Source: Gordonia hydrophobica NBRC 16057 (GTDB lineage Bacteria > Actinomycetota > Actinomycetes > Mycobacteriales > Mycobacteriaceae). Taken from it: a DNA stretch of 64,000 nt. The notes under the pieces were generated by a model that saw only the letters and a program-made list of their open reading frames with translations, was not told where the DNA came from and did no database searches. The DNA is taken from contig NZ_BCWU01000015.1 in the NCBI RefSeq assembly GCF_001592365.1, positions 23,935 through 87,934 of the forward strand, written 5' to 3'. Shown one piece after another: positions 44,532 through 53,495 of this stretch; the stretch's first letter is position 1, and every line of letters begins with the position of its first letter. The translations under genes and the position numbers were made by a program.

Positions 44532-45739
44532 AGGATCGCCGAGCTCACCTTGAGATTGATGAGTTCTTCCTCGGTGTAACCGATGTCGGTGAGGATCGCA
44601 TCGGTGTGCTCACCGTGGCCGGGGGCGCGGGTGACCTCGACCGGCACCTCGTCGAACTGAACCGGGCTCGCGGCGAGCGCGAACTCGTTGCCGTTGGCGT
44701 CGGTGGTCCGCGGCAGATAGCCGTTGGCCTGCACCTGGGCGTCGGAGTGCAATTCGTGGGCGGTTCGCAAGACATCCCAGACACCGTCGAAGCCCTCGAA
44801 GGCCTTCTCCCAATGGGCGAGATCCTCGGACTCGAATGTACTGCGCAGTTCGACAGTGCAAGCAGCGCGATTCTGGAACCGCGCCCCGGCGTTGGCGTAT
44901 CGCTCATCGTCGATCAGGTCGGTCCGGCCGATACGGGTGCAGAAGTCCGCCCAGAATCGGTCGGACTGCAAGAGGACGAATGCCAGGAATCGACCGTCCC
45001 GGGTGCGATACATGTTTGCGACCGGGTTGGGCATCTCAGCCAGGTCGTACTTGGGGATGTCGCCGCCGATCACTCCGGCGCCGACGACGTCGGGACCGAG
45101 CTGCCAGATCGCGCTGTTGAGGAGCGAGACATCCACCACCGAGGTCTCCCCGGTCCGCTCCCGCTTGAACAGTGCGCCGACGACGCCCGATGCGATGGCG
45201 AATCCGGCATACACGTCACCGAAAGCGGGCCGTTGCACCGGAGGGTAGCCGCCGTCGAACGATACCAAGGCGTCAGCGATGCCTCCGCGAGACCAATAGG
45301 CGGCCAGGTCGTAGCCGCCACGCTCGGACTGCTCGCCCTTGGTTCCGTACCCATGGCCACGGGCGTAGATGATGCGCGGATTCCGGGCACGCACGGCGTC
45401 GACATCGACCCCCATGCGGCGGCGCGAGTCCGGCAAGAGGTTGGTGATGAAGACGTCGGCCGTCTCGATGAGCCGCATCAGCACCTCGAGGCCCTCCGGG
45501 CTGCTCGTGTCGATGCCGACGCTGCGCTTTCCCCGATTGGGTTGTTCGATGAAGTGATTGACGGAGTCTCCACCGGCCACGATGCCGGAGTTGATCAGGC
45601 CTCGCTGCGGATCTCCGGTCTCCGGGTGCTCGACCTTGATCACATCGGCGCCCCAGTCGGCCAAGACGGCACCGGCGGCGGGCACAAAGGTCCAAGCGGC
45701 GAGTTCGACGACACGGATTCCGGCAAGGATGTCGGACAT
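44528..45739 (-). CDS. CaiB/BaiF CoA-transferase family protein
   Basis: 403 aa, normal length for a single family III subunit. Visible: GIRVVELAAWTFVPAAGAVL, ADWGADVIKVEHPETGDPQR, QPNRGKRSVGIDTSSPEGLE and a catalytic Asp in RPAFGDVYAGFAIASGVVGA. It transfers CoA between carboxylates, possibly activating the substrate of the following DUF35/thiolase-fold pair (inferred). ATCTATCTAC is on the coding strand about 64-74 nt upstream. Confidence 0.91.
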   Translation of the reverse strand: MSDILAGIRVVELAAWTFVPAAGAVLADWGADVIKVEHPETGDPQRGLINSGIVAGGDSVNHFIEQPNRGKRSVGIDTSSPEGLEVLMRLIETADVFITNLLPDSRRRMGVDVDAVRARNPRIIYARGHGYGTKGEQSERGGYDLAAYWSRGGIADALVSFDGGYPPVQRPAFGDVYAGFAIASGVVGALFKRERTGETSVVDVSLLNSAIWQLGPDVVGAGVIGGDIPKYDLAEMPNPVANMYRTRDGRFLAFVLLQSDRFWADFCTRIGRTDLIDDERYANAGARFQNRAACTVELRSTFESEDLAHWEKAFEGFDGVWDVLRTAHELHSDAQVQANGYLPRTTDANGNEFALAASPVQFDEVPVEVTRAPGHGEHTDAILTDIGYTEEELINLKVSSAIL

Positions 45740-46027
45740 AGTTCTTCCCTTCTGCGGGCCCCGGCGACGTCGCCGGGGCTCAAACGACCAACTTGCTCGA
45801 GTGTAGATAGATGTTTAACGAATTGCAGCAAAAACTTGAGCCCGGGTCACCGATTTGTCGGGTCATCGGCCGAGCGGTGTGGTCCGGCTTGATCGGGGTG
45901 ACTCACGTCGCGGCCACAGAGTGCCGTGGTTCCCCACGCCACTCGGTAAAGTGCAAACAGTTAACGATCTTCCGACCTGTGTCGCACGCCCCCGGGCTTC
46001 AGGGGGATCTGAGTGAAGGGACTGACC
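45740..46027. promoter_or_regulatory. 288-bp divergent intergenic region
   Basis: No gene seen. It lies between the CaiB gene and the GntR regulator. The heptamer TTAACGA occurs at 45815-45821 and at 45961-45967, one near each gene; it may be part of a regulator site, but the match is short. Confidence 0.4.
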
Positions 46028-46768
46028 ATGAAGGTGACTAACTTGCGCGAGCCTAAGATGGCGGACCGCGTGGCAGCGGAGCTGCGGCGCCAGTTCATCC
46101 GTGGCGAGATCCCCGAGGGGACCATGCTCCCGCCGGAATCGGAGTTGATGGCGCAGTTCGGGGTGTCACGGCCTACGCTGCGCGAGGCGTTCCGGGTGCT
46201 CGAGTCGGAGTCGCTGATCGAGATACGGCGCGGGGTGCACGGCGGTGCGCGGGTGTCGCGGCCCGATCGTGAGACGCTCGCGCGTTATGCGGGACTGATT
46301 CTGGAGTACGAGGGCGTCAGCCTCAAGGATGTCTATGAGGCACGTGCCGCCCTCGAGACTCCGATGGTCGCCGACCTCGCCAGACGGCGGCCGAAGAAGG
46401 CCATCGCCGAACTCGAGGAGATCGTTGCGCGGGAGGCGCAAGCGGCGCAGGGGCGAGATGCGATCGACATCAGTACGGACTTTCACGCCGCGATCGCACG
46501 TCTTACCGGGAACGTGTCCATGCAGATGATGAGCGAGATGCTCCATCACATCATCGAGAAGGCCAACCGGACCATGCAGCCTACCGCGGGCGTGCCGGCT
46601 GCGAGCGCCTTGCGCCGCGCCAGCAAGACCCACACTATGGTGCTCGATCTCATCAAGAAGGGCGATGTCGACGGGGCTTCGGCTCTGTGGAACAAGCACC
46701 TTCGTAAAGCCGAGGAGTACGTACTTTCCGGTAACGAGGCCTCGACCGTGCTGGACCTCCTGGCATGA
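46028..46768 (+). CDS. FadR-subfamily GntR transcriptional regulator
   Basis: 246 aa. Winged HTH of GntR type at residues about 8-75: AELRRQFIRGEIPEGTMLPP, SELMAQFGVSRPTLREAFRV. It is followed by an FCD ligand domain with LKDVYEARAALETPMVADLA and FHAAIARLTGN, the metal-binding Asp/His pattern. GAAGGGA 6 nt upstream favours ATG 46028 over GTG 46013. Likely senses a CoA ester or acid and controls the divergent CaiB-DUF35-thiolase operon (inferred). IS remnants begin 11 bp after its stop. Confidence 0.9.
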   Translation: MKVTNLREPKMADRVAAELRRQFIRGEIPEGTMLPPESELMAQFGVSRPTLREAFRVLESESLIEIRRGVHGGARVSRPDRETLARYAGLILEYEGVSLKDVYEARAALETPMVADLARRRPKKAIAELEEIVAREAQAAQGRDAIDISTDFHAAIARLTGNVSMQMMSEMLHHIIEKANRTMQPTAGVPAASALRRASKTHTMVLDLIKKGDVDGASALWNKHLRKAEEYVLSGNEASTVLDLLA

Positions 46769-46779
46769 GAATCCCTATG

Positions 46780-47665
46780 TCAAGCCGCCTCGTTTTGAGG
46801 GAGGAATTGTTGGAGTGCGCGGTGCTTGGCGGGATCGTAGGGAAGGTTGTCTTGCCAGCAGTGCTGGGTGATGTGCAGCCATGCTCGGGCGAGGATACGG
46901 ACCGCGTGGCGGTGATCGGGGCCTGGGCGGGCGCGTGGGTGCCGGTGGCTCCGGGGCAGCATCGACGAGGTGCTGGTGCAGGACGGCGGGGTCGGTCCTG
47001 CCGGAGTAGCCCTGGTTGATGAGCCAGTCACCGAGTCGTTTCGGGGTCAGCCAGTCGATCTTGTCCTGGGTGTCGAAGCGGGTCAGGAATGCCAGGCTGA
47101 TCGTGGAGTCGATGTCTTTGAACAGTCCGACGGCTGCTGGCAGCACGTTGCGCAGGTGCGCCCGAAGTCGATTGGCAACGGCCACACGGTGATTGATCAG
47201 GTCTTTGCGGGCGCGGCAGGCACGTCGCAGGGCGATAGTGGCATCGGTGTCGGGAATCAGTGCCCCGCAACCGGACCCGATCGGTGCGCAGCGTGTCGGC
47301 GAGCACAAAGGCGTCGAAACGATCGTCCTTGTTGCCGGCCGAGCCGTAGCGGCCACGCAGGTTCTTGACCTGGTTCAGGGAGATCACGATCACCGTCACC
47401 CCGCGGAAAGCATGGTGTCGACGACGGGTCCGTCGGGACGTTCGATCGCGATCTCGTGGACGCGGTGACGAGACAAGAATGTGCGCAGTTCGCGCAGTCC
47501 GGACGCGGTGTGTTCGACCATAGTCCGGGCGAGTTTGCGACCTCGGTCGTCGACCACGCTGACGGCGTGGTCGTCGCGGGCCCAGTCCAGACCGGCGGTC
47601 ACTGCGTTCGGCGGCTCGTCGGGCAGGGCGGTGTCGGTGGTGGGGTTAATCGTGGCTGACTTCAC
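46780..47665 (-). pseudogene. IS110-family transposase remnant
   Basis: Reading from GTG 47665 (GAGAAGG upstream): residues NAVTAGLDWARDDHAVSVVD and EIAIERPDGPVVDTMLS give the first Asp and the Glu of the DEDD RuvC-like domain. After a frameshift near 47400, RYGSAGNKDDRFDAFVLADT gives the last two Asp. A second shift near 47260 leads to LRRACRARKDLINHRVAVAN; a third near 47000 joins to HAVRILARAWLHITQHCWQD. The part of the C-terminal domain holding the catalytic Ser is missing. At least three frameshifts and an internal deletion make it inactive. Confidence 0.8.
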
Positions 47666-47687
47666 GGCAGCCTTCTCGCTGCTGGAC

Positions 47688-48456
47688 TGAATCGCACTGG
47701 GTTGGTTGGAGTCTCCATCGTTTGGAAACGAGGATGTACTCATGCCGAAGGACACCAACCCGGACAAGCCGACCACCCGTCGCTATAGCTCTGAAGAAAA
47801 GGCCTCCGCGGTGCGGATGGTCAGGACCCTACGGGCCGAGCTGGGCACCGATCACGGCACGGTGAAGCGAGTGGCGACCCAGCTCGGGTACGGCACCGAG
47901 TCTGTGCGCTCGTGGGTGCGTCAGGCCGATATCGACCAGGGCCACGTTGCGGGGGTCAGCACGAGCGAGTCGGCGAGGATGAAGGCCCTCGAGCAGGAGA
48001 ACCGCGAGCTCAAGCGGGCAAACGAGATATTGAAGCGAGCTGCGAGTTTCTTCGGGGCGGAGCTCGACCGCCAGCACAAGAAGTAGCCGCGTTCATTGAC
48101 GCCAACTGCGATGATGTCGTCGCGGGTCGGCGTTTGGGGGTCGAGCGCATCTGCGCAGTTCTGCAGGTGGCCCCGAGCAGCTACTACGAGGTCAAGAAGC
48201 GGAAACCGTCGGCACGGTCGAAGCGTGATGAGGTGATGGGTCCAGTCGTCTACGCGTTGTGGGAGGACAACTTCCGCGTCTACGGGGCACGAAAGATCTG
48301 GAAGGCGGCCCGGCGTGCTGGCCATGACATCGGCCGGGACCAGGTCGCCCGGCTGATGCGCGCCGCCGGGATCGAGGGTGTCCGGCGCAGCAAGCGGGTG
48401 CGCACCACCAAACCCGACCCCGGGATGCCGCGCCACCCCGACTTGGTGCGTCGTGA
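47688..48456 (+). mobile_element. IS3-family element, 5-prime part only
   Basis: The left inverted repeat TGAATCGCACTGGGT begins at 47688, 22 bp before the IS110 start codon. The sequence matches the first 769 bp of the complete copy at 60005 and then stops at TCGTGA, where an IS256-family element begins. The right 584 bp are missing and are not found on the other side of the IS256 copy. Confidence 0.9.
47742..48086 (+). CDS. IS3-family transposase OrfA
   Basis: 114 aa. Contains an HTH (KRVATQLGYGTESVRSWVRQ) and a leucine-zipper-like helix (KALEQENRELKRANEILKRA), typical for the DNA-binding OrfA of IS3 elements. Identical in protein sequence to the copy at 60059. Confidence 0.9.
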   Translation: MPKDTNPDKPTTRRYSSEEKASAVRMVRTLRAELGTDHGTVKRVATQLGYGTESVRSWVRQADIDQGHVAGVSTSESARMKALEQENRELKRANEILKRAASFFGAELDRQHKK

Positions 48457-48502
48457 GAGCCTGTCAAGTTTTCTGTGTAAGTCGGTCTGGTGTTCGTGTT
48501 AG
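48083..48502 (+). pseudogene. IS3-family OrfB, truncated
   Basis: The OrfB frame, in the -1 frame relative to OrfA, begins VAAFIDANCDDVVAGRRLGV and contains the HTH_21-like part (YGARKIWKAARRAGHDIGRD). It is cut at 48456 before the DDE catalytic domain; the last residues up to 48502 are IS256 sequence. It cannot be active. Confidence 0.85.
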
Positions 48503-49927
48503 AGGTGACGGTCGATTCGTTCGGGATAGACCATTGATAACTGTTCGAGAGTGCGTTTCCAGTTCGTGGTGACCGCACCCTCGACGAGGCGTCCGGAGGC
48601 TCGTCGATCGGCGGCCTTCTTCCCGCGTTCCCTGGCGCGTTCGCGGGCGCGTTTGTCCTCGATGTTGCAGATGGCCAGCCACAACAGTTTCACTGCCGCG
48701 GCGTCGTTGGGGAACTGCCCGCGGTTCTTGGTGACTTTGCGCAGCTGGAAGTTCAACGACTCGATCGCGTTGGTCGTGTAGATGACCTTCCGTAACTCGG
48801 GAGGGAACGTCAGGAACGGGATGAACCGGTCCCACGCTGCCCGGAACGACTTCACTGCCGATGGATACTTCCGCCCCATGTCGGAGTCTTCGAACGCGTC
48901 TAATGCATCGGCGGCGGCCTGCTCGGTCGAGGCCTGATAGATCGGCTTCAACAGGCGCACGACGGCTTTGCGGTCGGTGTAGGAGACGAACCGCATCGAC
49001 GCCCGGATCAGATGCACAACACACGTTTGGACCGTCGCTTGCGGCCACGTGGCCTCCACGGCCTCAGCGAACCCGGTCAGCCCGTCACAGCACACGATGA
49101 GCACGTCCGCGACTCCGCGGTTGCGGAGCTCGGCGCAGACCCCGGCCCAGAACTTGGCGCCCTCATGCTCCTGGATCCAGATGCCCAGGACGTGTTTGAC
49201 CCCGTCCATGTCGACGCCGACGGCAATGTGCGCGGCCTTGTTGATCACATGCCCGCCGTCACGGATCTTGACCACGATCGCGTCCAGGTAGATGACCGGG
49301 TACAGGGCGTCGAGGTCGCGGGTCTGCCACGTGATCACTTCGTCGGAGACCTCGTCGGTGATCTTCGAAATCGTCTCGTGCGACAGGTCGGTGCCGATCG
49401 TCGAGATCAGGTGATGCTGGATGTCTCGGATCGTCATCCCACCCGCATACAGGGACACGATCATCCCGTCGAGCCCGTCGAGGCGGCGCTGCCCCTTACG
49501 CACGAGCATCGGCGTGAAGGTGCCGTCCCGATCACGCGGGACGCTGATCTCCACATCGCCGACCTCGGTCGCCAGCGTCTTCGCGCTGTAGCCGTTGCGT
49601 GAGTTCGGAAACGACGAGGCGTCGGCGTCACCAGTCTCGTAGCCGACGTGCTCGGTCAGCTCGACGTTGAGCCCTCGCTCGAGGGTGGCCTTCAACAAGG
49701 CGTTGAGGAGGCCGTCTTCGCCGGCGATCGGCTGGCCGGCGTCGACCTGGGCGAACACGCCGTCCAACGCTCCGGAAGCGACGAGCTGATCGACGGTCGC
49801 TGCTTGACGGCGTCGGCGTTCTTCACGCGAAACAGGTTGATCCACAACCACATTCTCTTCGATGGTCACGAGGTGAGTTCCTTTCAGGAGTGAACATCAC
49901 CGCTTACACACACCACCTGACACGCCC
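48457..49927 (-). mobile_element. IS256-family insertion sequence, copy A
   Basis: About 1471 bp. Ends: left GAGCCTGTCAAGTTTTCTGT (from 48457), right complement GGGCGTGTCAGGTGGTGTGT (from 49927), imperfect terminal inverted repeats sharing GC-TGTCA-GT-T-TGTGTAAG. The left flank is IS3 sequence (CGTCGTGA) and the right flank TTCGCTCA is different, so there is no 8-bp target duplication. A deletion or recombination must have removed the original right flank. Confidence 0.85.
48499..49869 (-). CDS. IS256-family transposase, copy A
   Basis: 456 aa, Transposase_mut/MULE type. DDE candidates: Asp in VIYLDAIVVKIRDGG, Asp in VCCDGLTGFAEAVEATWP and Glu in ALDAFEDSDMGRKY. KVIYTTNAIESLNFQLRKVT is a family signature. 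Intact frame. About 40 of 456 residues differ from copy B at 61390, so the copies are related but not recent duplicates. Confidence 0.95.
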   Translation of the reverse strand: MTIEENVVVDQPVSREERRRRQAATVDQLVASGALDGVFAQVDAGQPIAGEDGLLNALLKATLERGLNVELTEHVGYETGDADASSFPNSRNGYSAKTLATEVGDVEISVPRDRDGTFTPMLVRKGQRRLDGLDGMIVSLYAGGMTIRDIQHHLISTIGTDLSHETISKITDEVSDEVITWQTRDLDALYPVIYLDAIVVKIRDGGHVINKAAHIAVGVDMDGVKHVLGIWIQEHEGAKFWAGVCAELRNRGVADVLIVCCDGLTGFAEAVEATWPQATVQTCVVHLIRASMRFVSYTDRKAVVRLLKPIYQASTEQAAADALDAFEDSDMGRKYPSAVKSFRAAWDRFIPFLTFPPELRKVIYTTNAIESLNFQLRKVTKNRGQFPNDAAAVKLLWLAICNIEDKRARERARERGKKAADRRASGRLVEGAVTTNWKRTLEQLSMVYPERIDRHL

Positions 49928-50129
49928 TTCGCTCACTGATCGGCGCTCGCAACCACACCTGGCATTGGCGCTCAGCCCTATCGACGGTCTGCACGCGCCG
50001 GGCAACCACCGAGCCCTGCAGATCTCATGCTGGACATCAATCGCGTCAAGCGAGCGGGGCAGTGACTCGGTGGCACCTCGGGTGCATCAACGCTCCATCT
50101 AGAAACGCTGACAATCGAAAGGTAGCCCA
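49928..50129. other. Intergenic, nothing recognised
   Basis: 202 bp between the IS256 end and the proA remnant. It may include the original proA leader (AAAGGTAG just before GTG 50130). No ORF, repeat or RNA feature is supported. Confidence 0.4.
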
Positions 50130-50970
50130 GTGAGCGCACCCACGGACATCGACGTCACGGCCTCGTCACCGGACTCGGGACCGCCGCCAGAAGGCGTCAC
50201 GCGGCCTGGCCACACTGACCACCGCGCAGAAGGACGTCATCCTGTTGGCTGCGGCCGATGCGATCGACGCCGCGGCCGAGACCATCCTGGCGGCCAACGC
50301 CGAAGATGTCAGCCGCGCCGAGGAGGCAGGCACCGAAGCGTCCCTCGTCGACCGGCTCCGACTGACCGCCGAGCGCATCGAGGGCATCACCGGCGGCCTG
50401 CGCCAGGTCGCGGCGCTGCCCGATCCGATCGGGCAGATCGTGTCCGGCAAGACACTGCCGAACGGTCTGGATCTGCGGCAGGTCCGCGTCCCGCTGGGTG
50501 TTGTCGGCTTCGTCTACGAGGCACGTCCCAATGTGGCCGTCGACGGTTTCGGGATCTCGTTCAAGTCGGGCAACGCCGTTCTGCTGCGCGGTTCGTCGTC
50601 GGCGGTGATGTCGAACGAAGCCCTCGTCGAGGTGCTTCGGGAGACGCTCACCGCCCACGGAGTCAACGCCGACGCCGTCGCACTCCTGCCGAGTGCGAGC
50701 CGGGACAGCGTCACCGCGCTCATCCAGGCGCGCGGCCTCGTCGACACAGCGACCGCGACCGACGTCCTCGGCCCGCTGAAGTCCGCACTGCAATCGCAGG
50801 GTGTCGTGATCCACGGCGACGAAGACGGCATGGAGCCCGCGACCGAGGACGACTGGCACCGCGAATACCTGTCGCTCGACATCGCGATGAAGGTCGTCGA
50901 CGGGCTTGACGAGGCCATCGACCACATCGACACCTACGGCACCCGTAGCTCGCGTGAGAGATTCGCCTGA
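50130..50970 (+). pseudogene. proA: proA (gamma-glutamyl phosphate reductase) remnant
   Basis: The N-terminal region of proline-biosynthesis ProA is clear: [60 protein letters not shown]. Three lesions: a frameshift near 50180-50210 between the GTG start and the body; an internal in-frame deletion after LIQARGLVD that jumps directly to a segment near [14 protein letters not shown], losing roughly 115 residues with the catalytic Cys; and a C-terminal cut after IDTYGT. The deletion joint lies at GTCGAC (Val-Asp), which may be microhomology. Not functional. Confidence 0.85.
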
Positions 50971-51131
50971 TTCTGGCAGGTCCACGCCGTGCAGACCACG
51001 ATTTACGCGACGCCGGTGTGAGTCGGCGAGAGCGGAACTGGTTGCCGGACTCTCACCTGCCACGAAGAATTCACCCGTTCGGATGAATGGAAGTCGTGGA
51101 ATCGACCTCCGAACTGGCTGTCGACCTCCGA

Positions 51132-51818
51132 TCAGGCGAGATACTGCGATACGAACGGGATGGCCTTGTTCGCCGTCTTCCCGTTGAAGCCTTCGCCGAT
51201 CGCACGCATCTTCCACGTGCCCGCCTCCCGGTGGACGACGGCCATCGTCACGCCGGTGAACGGCATGCCGCCGGCCAAGGTGTAGCGGGCGAGCTCGGCG
51301 TTGGTGCTCTGATCGATCAGGCGGCAGTACGCGTTCTGCACCTCGGCGAACGTCTGGCCGCGGTACGACGTGACCACGAAGACGAGATTGTCCACGTGCG
51401 GCGGGATCGCCGCGAGGTTCACCGAGATCACCTCGTCGTCGCCGTCGCCCTCACCGGTCAGGTTGTCGCCGGAGTGGATGATCGACCGATCCTTCGATTT
51501 GAGATGACCGAAGTAGACGGTCTCCACGCACTGACCCTGCGAGAACATCAGGACCGACGCGTCCAGGTCGATCTCGCTGCTGCCGCCTCCGCCGAAGAAG
51601 CCGCGCTTGGGTCGGGGCACCGGATCCCAGCCGAGTCCCATCCAGATCTGGGTGAGATCGACGCCGCCCTCCTTCCGCAGAGACACCTTCTGGCCCTTGA
51701 CCAGCGAGACGGGGCGGTCCTTCGAGAGGCTGACCTCGGGAGCCGCGGTGGGTTGGGCAGGGGGCTGCTGCTGACCGTATTGGGGCTGGCCGTACTGCGG
51801 TTGACCATATTGGGGTTG
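51132..51818 (-). pseudogene. TerD family protein, 5-prime truncated
   Basis: Core TerD domain: KGQKVSLRKEGGVDLTQIWM, EIDLDASVLMFSQGQ, HSGDNLTGEGDGDDEVISVN and FVVTSYRGQTFAEVQNAYCR (Ca-binding Asp cluster). Upstream in frame is a Gln/Pro/Tyr/Gly repeat tail (QPQYGQPQYGQPQYGQ), as in actinobacterial TerD proteins, but that frame reaches a TGA with no start codon because it is fused to SDR sequence at about 51818. An internal GTG at 51686 could give a nearly complete domain. Confidence 0.75.
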
Positions 51819-52494
51819 CCATGCGGTACATCATCTCGGCGGTGATCGCGGGGTCGGAGCGCACGAGGTTGAGCGATGCGAACAATGCCGCTGATTCCGC
51901 GTAGTCGGCGGGGATGTTCTCGGCCCGATCGACCTTGGTGAAGATCTTCGTCTCGTGGCTGCCCGGATGCAGTGCCTTGACCTGGACGCCGAACTCGGCG
52001 AGCTCGGCGTGCAGCCCCTCGGTGAGCGACGCGACCGCGGCCTTCGACGCCTGGTAGACGGACGTGTACGGGTAGCCGCCGTCGGCGCTGATCGAGCTGA
52101 CATTGACGATGACGCCGGACCGCTGTGTCCGGAACATCGGGATGAACGCCTTGTTCAGCGCCATCAGCCCGAAGACGTTGGTCTGGAACTGGCGGTGCGC
52201 CTGCTCCATGGTGGTCGCCTCCAGTGGCCCGGACTGGAAGTAGCCCGCGTTGTTGATGATCGCGTCGATCCTCCCGAACTGTGCGTGGGCGAGATCACCG
52301 AAGGCAAGGTCTGCGGCCTCGTCATCGACGTCTAGCAAAAGCGTCGTCACGCCGTCGATGTCCGCGTGGATGTCGAGGTGGGTGCTTTTGCGGACTGTCG
52401 CGACGACGTTCCAGCCTGCTCGGGCGAATCGGCGCACTGCGATGCGGCCGAAGCCGCTGGAGGTGCCGGTGATGACGATGGTCTGCGACGTCAT
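51819..52494 (-). pseudogene. SDR family oxidoreductase, 3-prime truncated
   Basis: From ATG 52494: IVITGTSSGFGRIAVRRFAR, IDAIINNAGYFQSG, SSISADGGYPYTSVYQASKA, all residues of a classical SDR. After ITAEMMYRMA the sequence changes to TerD-gene sequence in another frame, so the last ~50 residues are lost; the run-on frame ends at 51451. The 3-prime ends normally close the substrate pocket, so activity is doubtful. It was likely the target of the divergent TetR, as the operator between them is preserved. Confidence 0.78.
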
Positions 52495-52550
52495 GGGAGT
52501 TGATCCCTTCTCAGTGGGTGGAGCCATGGACAGACCCCTCGATCTTAGTA

Positions 52551-52583
52551 CAACATCGTTGCGTTAATTTTGCAACGATGTTG
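52551..52583. promoter_or_regulatory. Perfect operator palindrome between TetR and SDR
   Basis: CAACATCGTTGC (52551-52562) and GCAACGATGTTG (52572-52583) are perfect 12-bp arms with a 9-nt AT-rich spacer in the 105-bp divergent region. This is a classical TetR operator layout. Confidence 0.8.
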
Positions 52584-52599
52584 CACTAAACTTGATGGC

Positions 52600-53313
52600 A
52601 TGACGGGAACTCCACAGTTCGAGCGGGCGCGCTCGAACGAGGCCAAACAGCTCCGCGAGGGCGCGATCCTGGAATCGGCTCGCACGCAAGCACTGGAACG
52701 CGGCGTTCGCGCGGTCACCCTCACAGACATCGCCGCCGGGGTCGGCATGCACAAGTCGACGATGCTGCGGTACTTCGAAACCCGCGAGGAGATATTCCTG
52801 CGTCTGGCTGCAACCGAGTGGGCACAGTGGGCCACAGAAGTTACCGCCGTGCTGAGCGAGTCGGATTCACCAGGCCACCCGGATTCGGCGGGTCCCGGAG
52901 GGTCAGTGTGGTCGGTTGCCTCGGACCCTCATCAGCGCGTGGCGGCCCTGCTCGCATCGAGTCTGGTCGCGCGACCGCTGTTCTGCGACTTGCTCGCCCA
53001 CGTACCGCTCAACCTCGAGCGGGGAGTGTCGATGATTGCGGTCAAGGAGTTCAAGCTCGCCGCCATCGGCGCCGCGGGCGCGGTCGCCGCCACGCTACGC
53101 GAAGTGTGCGCCCTAGACGTCGACCAGTCGAGGGACCTGGTTGCGACCGCAACCGCGATGGCCGGTGCCCTGTGGCAGATGGCCGCCCCCGGCACCGAAC
53201 TACGCGAACTGTACAAGAGAGATCCCGACCTGGGGCACGCCGTCGTCGACGCCGAGCCCCGGCTCACACGAATCCTGACCACTCTCCTGGACGGGTATGC
53301 ACAGCGACTGTGA
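52600..53313 (+). CDS. TetR family transcriptional regulator
   Basis: 237 aa. HTH: ALERGVRAVTLTDIAAGVGM then HKSTMLRYFETREEIFLRLA. The C-terminal domain is of the helical type with an Ala-rich segment (GAAGAVAATLREVCALDVDQ). ATG 52600 is favoured; ATG 52570 would lie inside the operator. Divergent from the truncated SDR with a perfect palindrome between them, so it is probably autoregulated and once controlled the SDR (inferred). Confidence 0.88.
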   Translation: MTGTPQFERARSNEAKQLREGAILESARTQALERGVRAVTLTDIAAGVGMHKSTMLRYFETREEIFLRLAATEWAQWATEVTAVLSESDSPGHPDSAGPGGSVWSVASDPHQRVAALLASSLVARPLFCDLLAHVPLNLERGVSMIAVKEFKLAAIGAAGAVAATLREVCALDVDQSRDLVATATAMAGALWQMAAPGTELRELYKRDPDLGHAVVDAEPRLTRILTTLLDGYAQRL

Positions 53314-53495
53314 GGGAACGCTACGGGCGCACGGCTACCGAATCAGCTTCTAGAGGTCGGCCCCGGCGAGGTCCACTTCCGCGGCACCGAGTCGATCGGC
53401 CACAACAAGTTCTGGGTTTGCTCGTCCGGCCCGAATCTCGAATAGCTGGCGGTTGTGGAACGCTCGATACATTCCTTGGGCGACCTATCGCATTG
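53314..53495. other. Gap with possible ORF remnant
   Basis: A plus-strand frame reading LEVGPGEVHFRGTESIGHNK followed by FWVCSSGPNLE-stop (about 53352-53445) looks like the C-terminal end of a protein without its beginning. It may be a leftover of another deletion. Family not recognised. Confidence 0.3.

Noticed and set aside
44492..45892. 466-codon plus-strand frame
   Set aside because: Mirror of the CaiB gene at 44528, running through its promoter.
1..46768. Cholesterol catabolic cluster
   Set aside because: No KstD, Ksh, HsaC/D or Mce genes are visible; only the general enzyme classes are shared.
51132..51818. Active tellurite-resistance determinant
   Set aside because: Only a 5-prime truncated TerD is present, with no terABCEZ genes.
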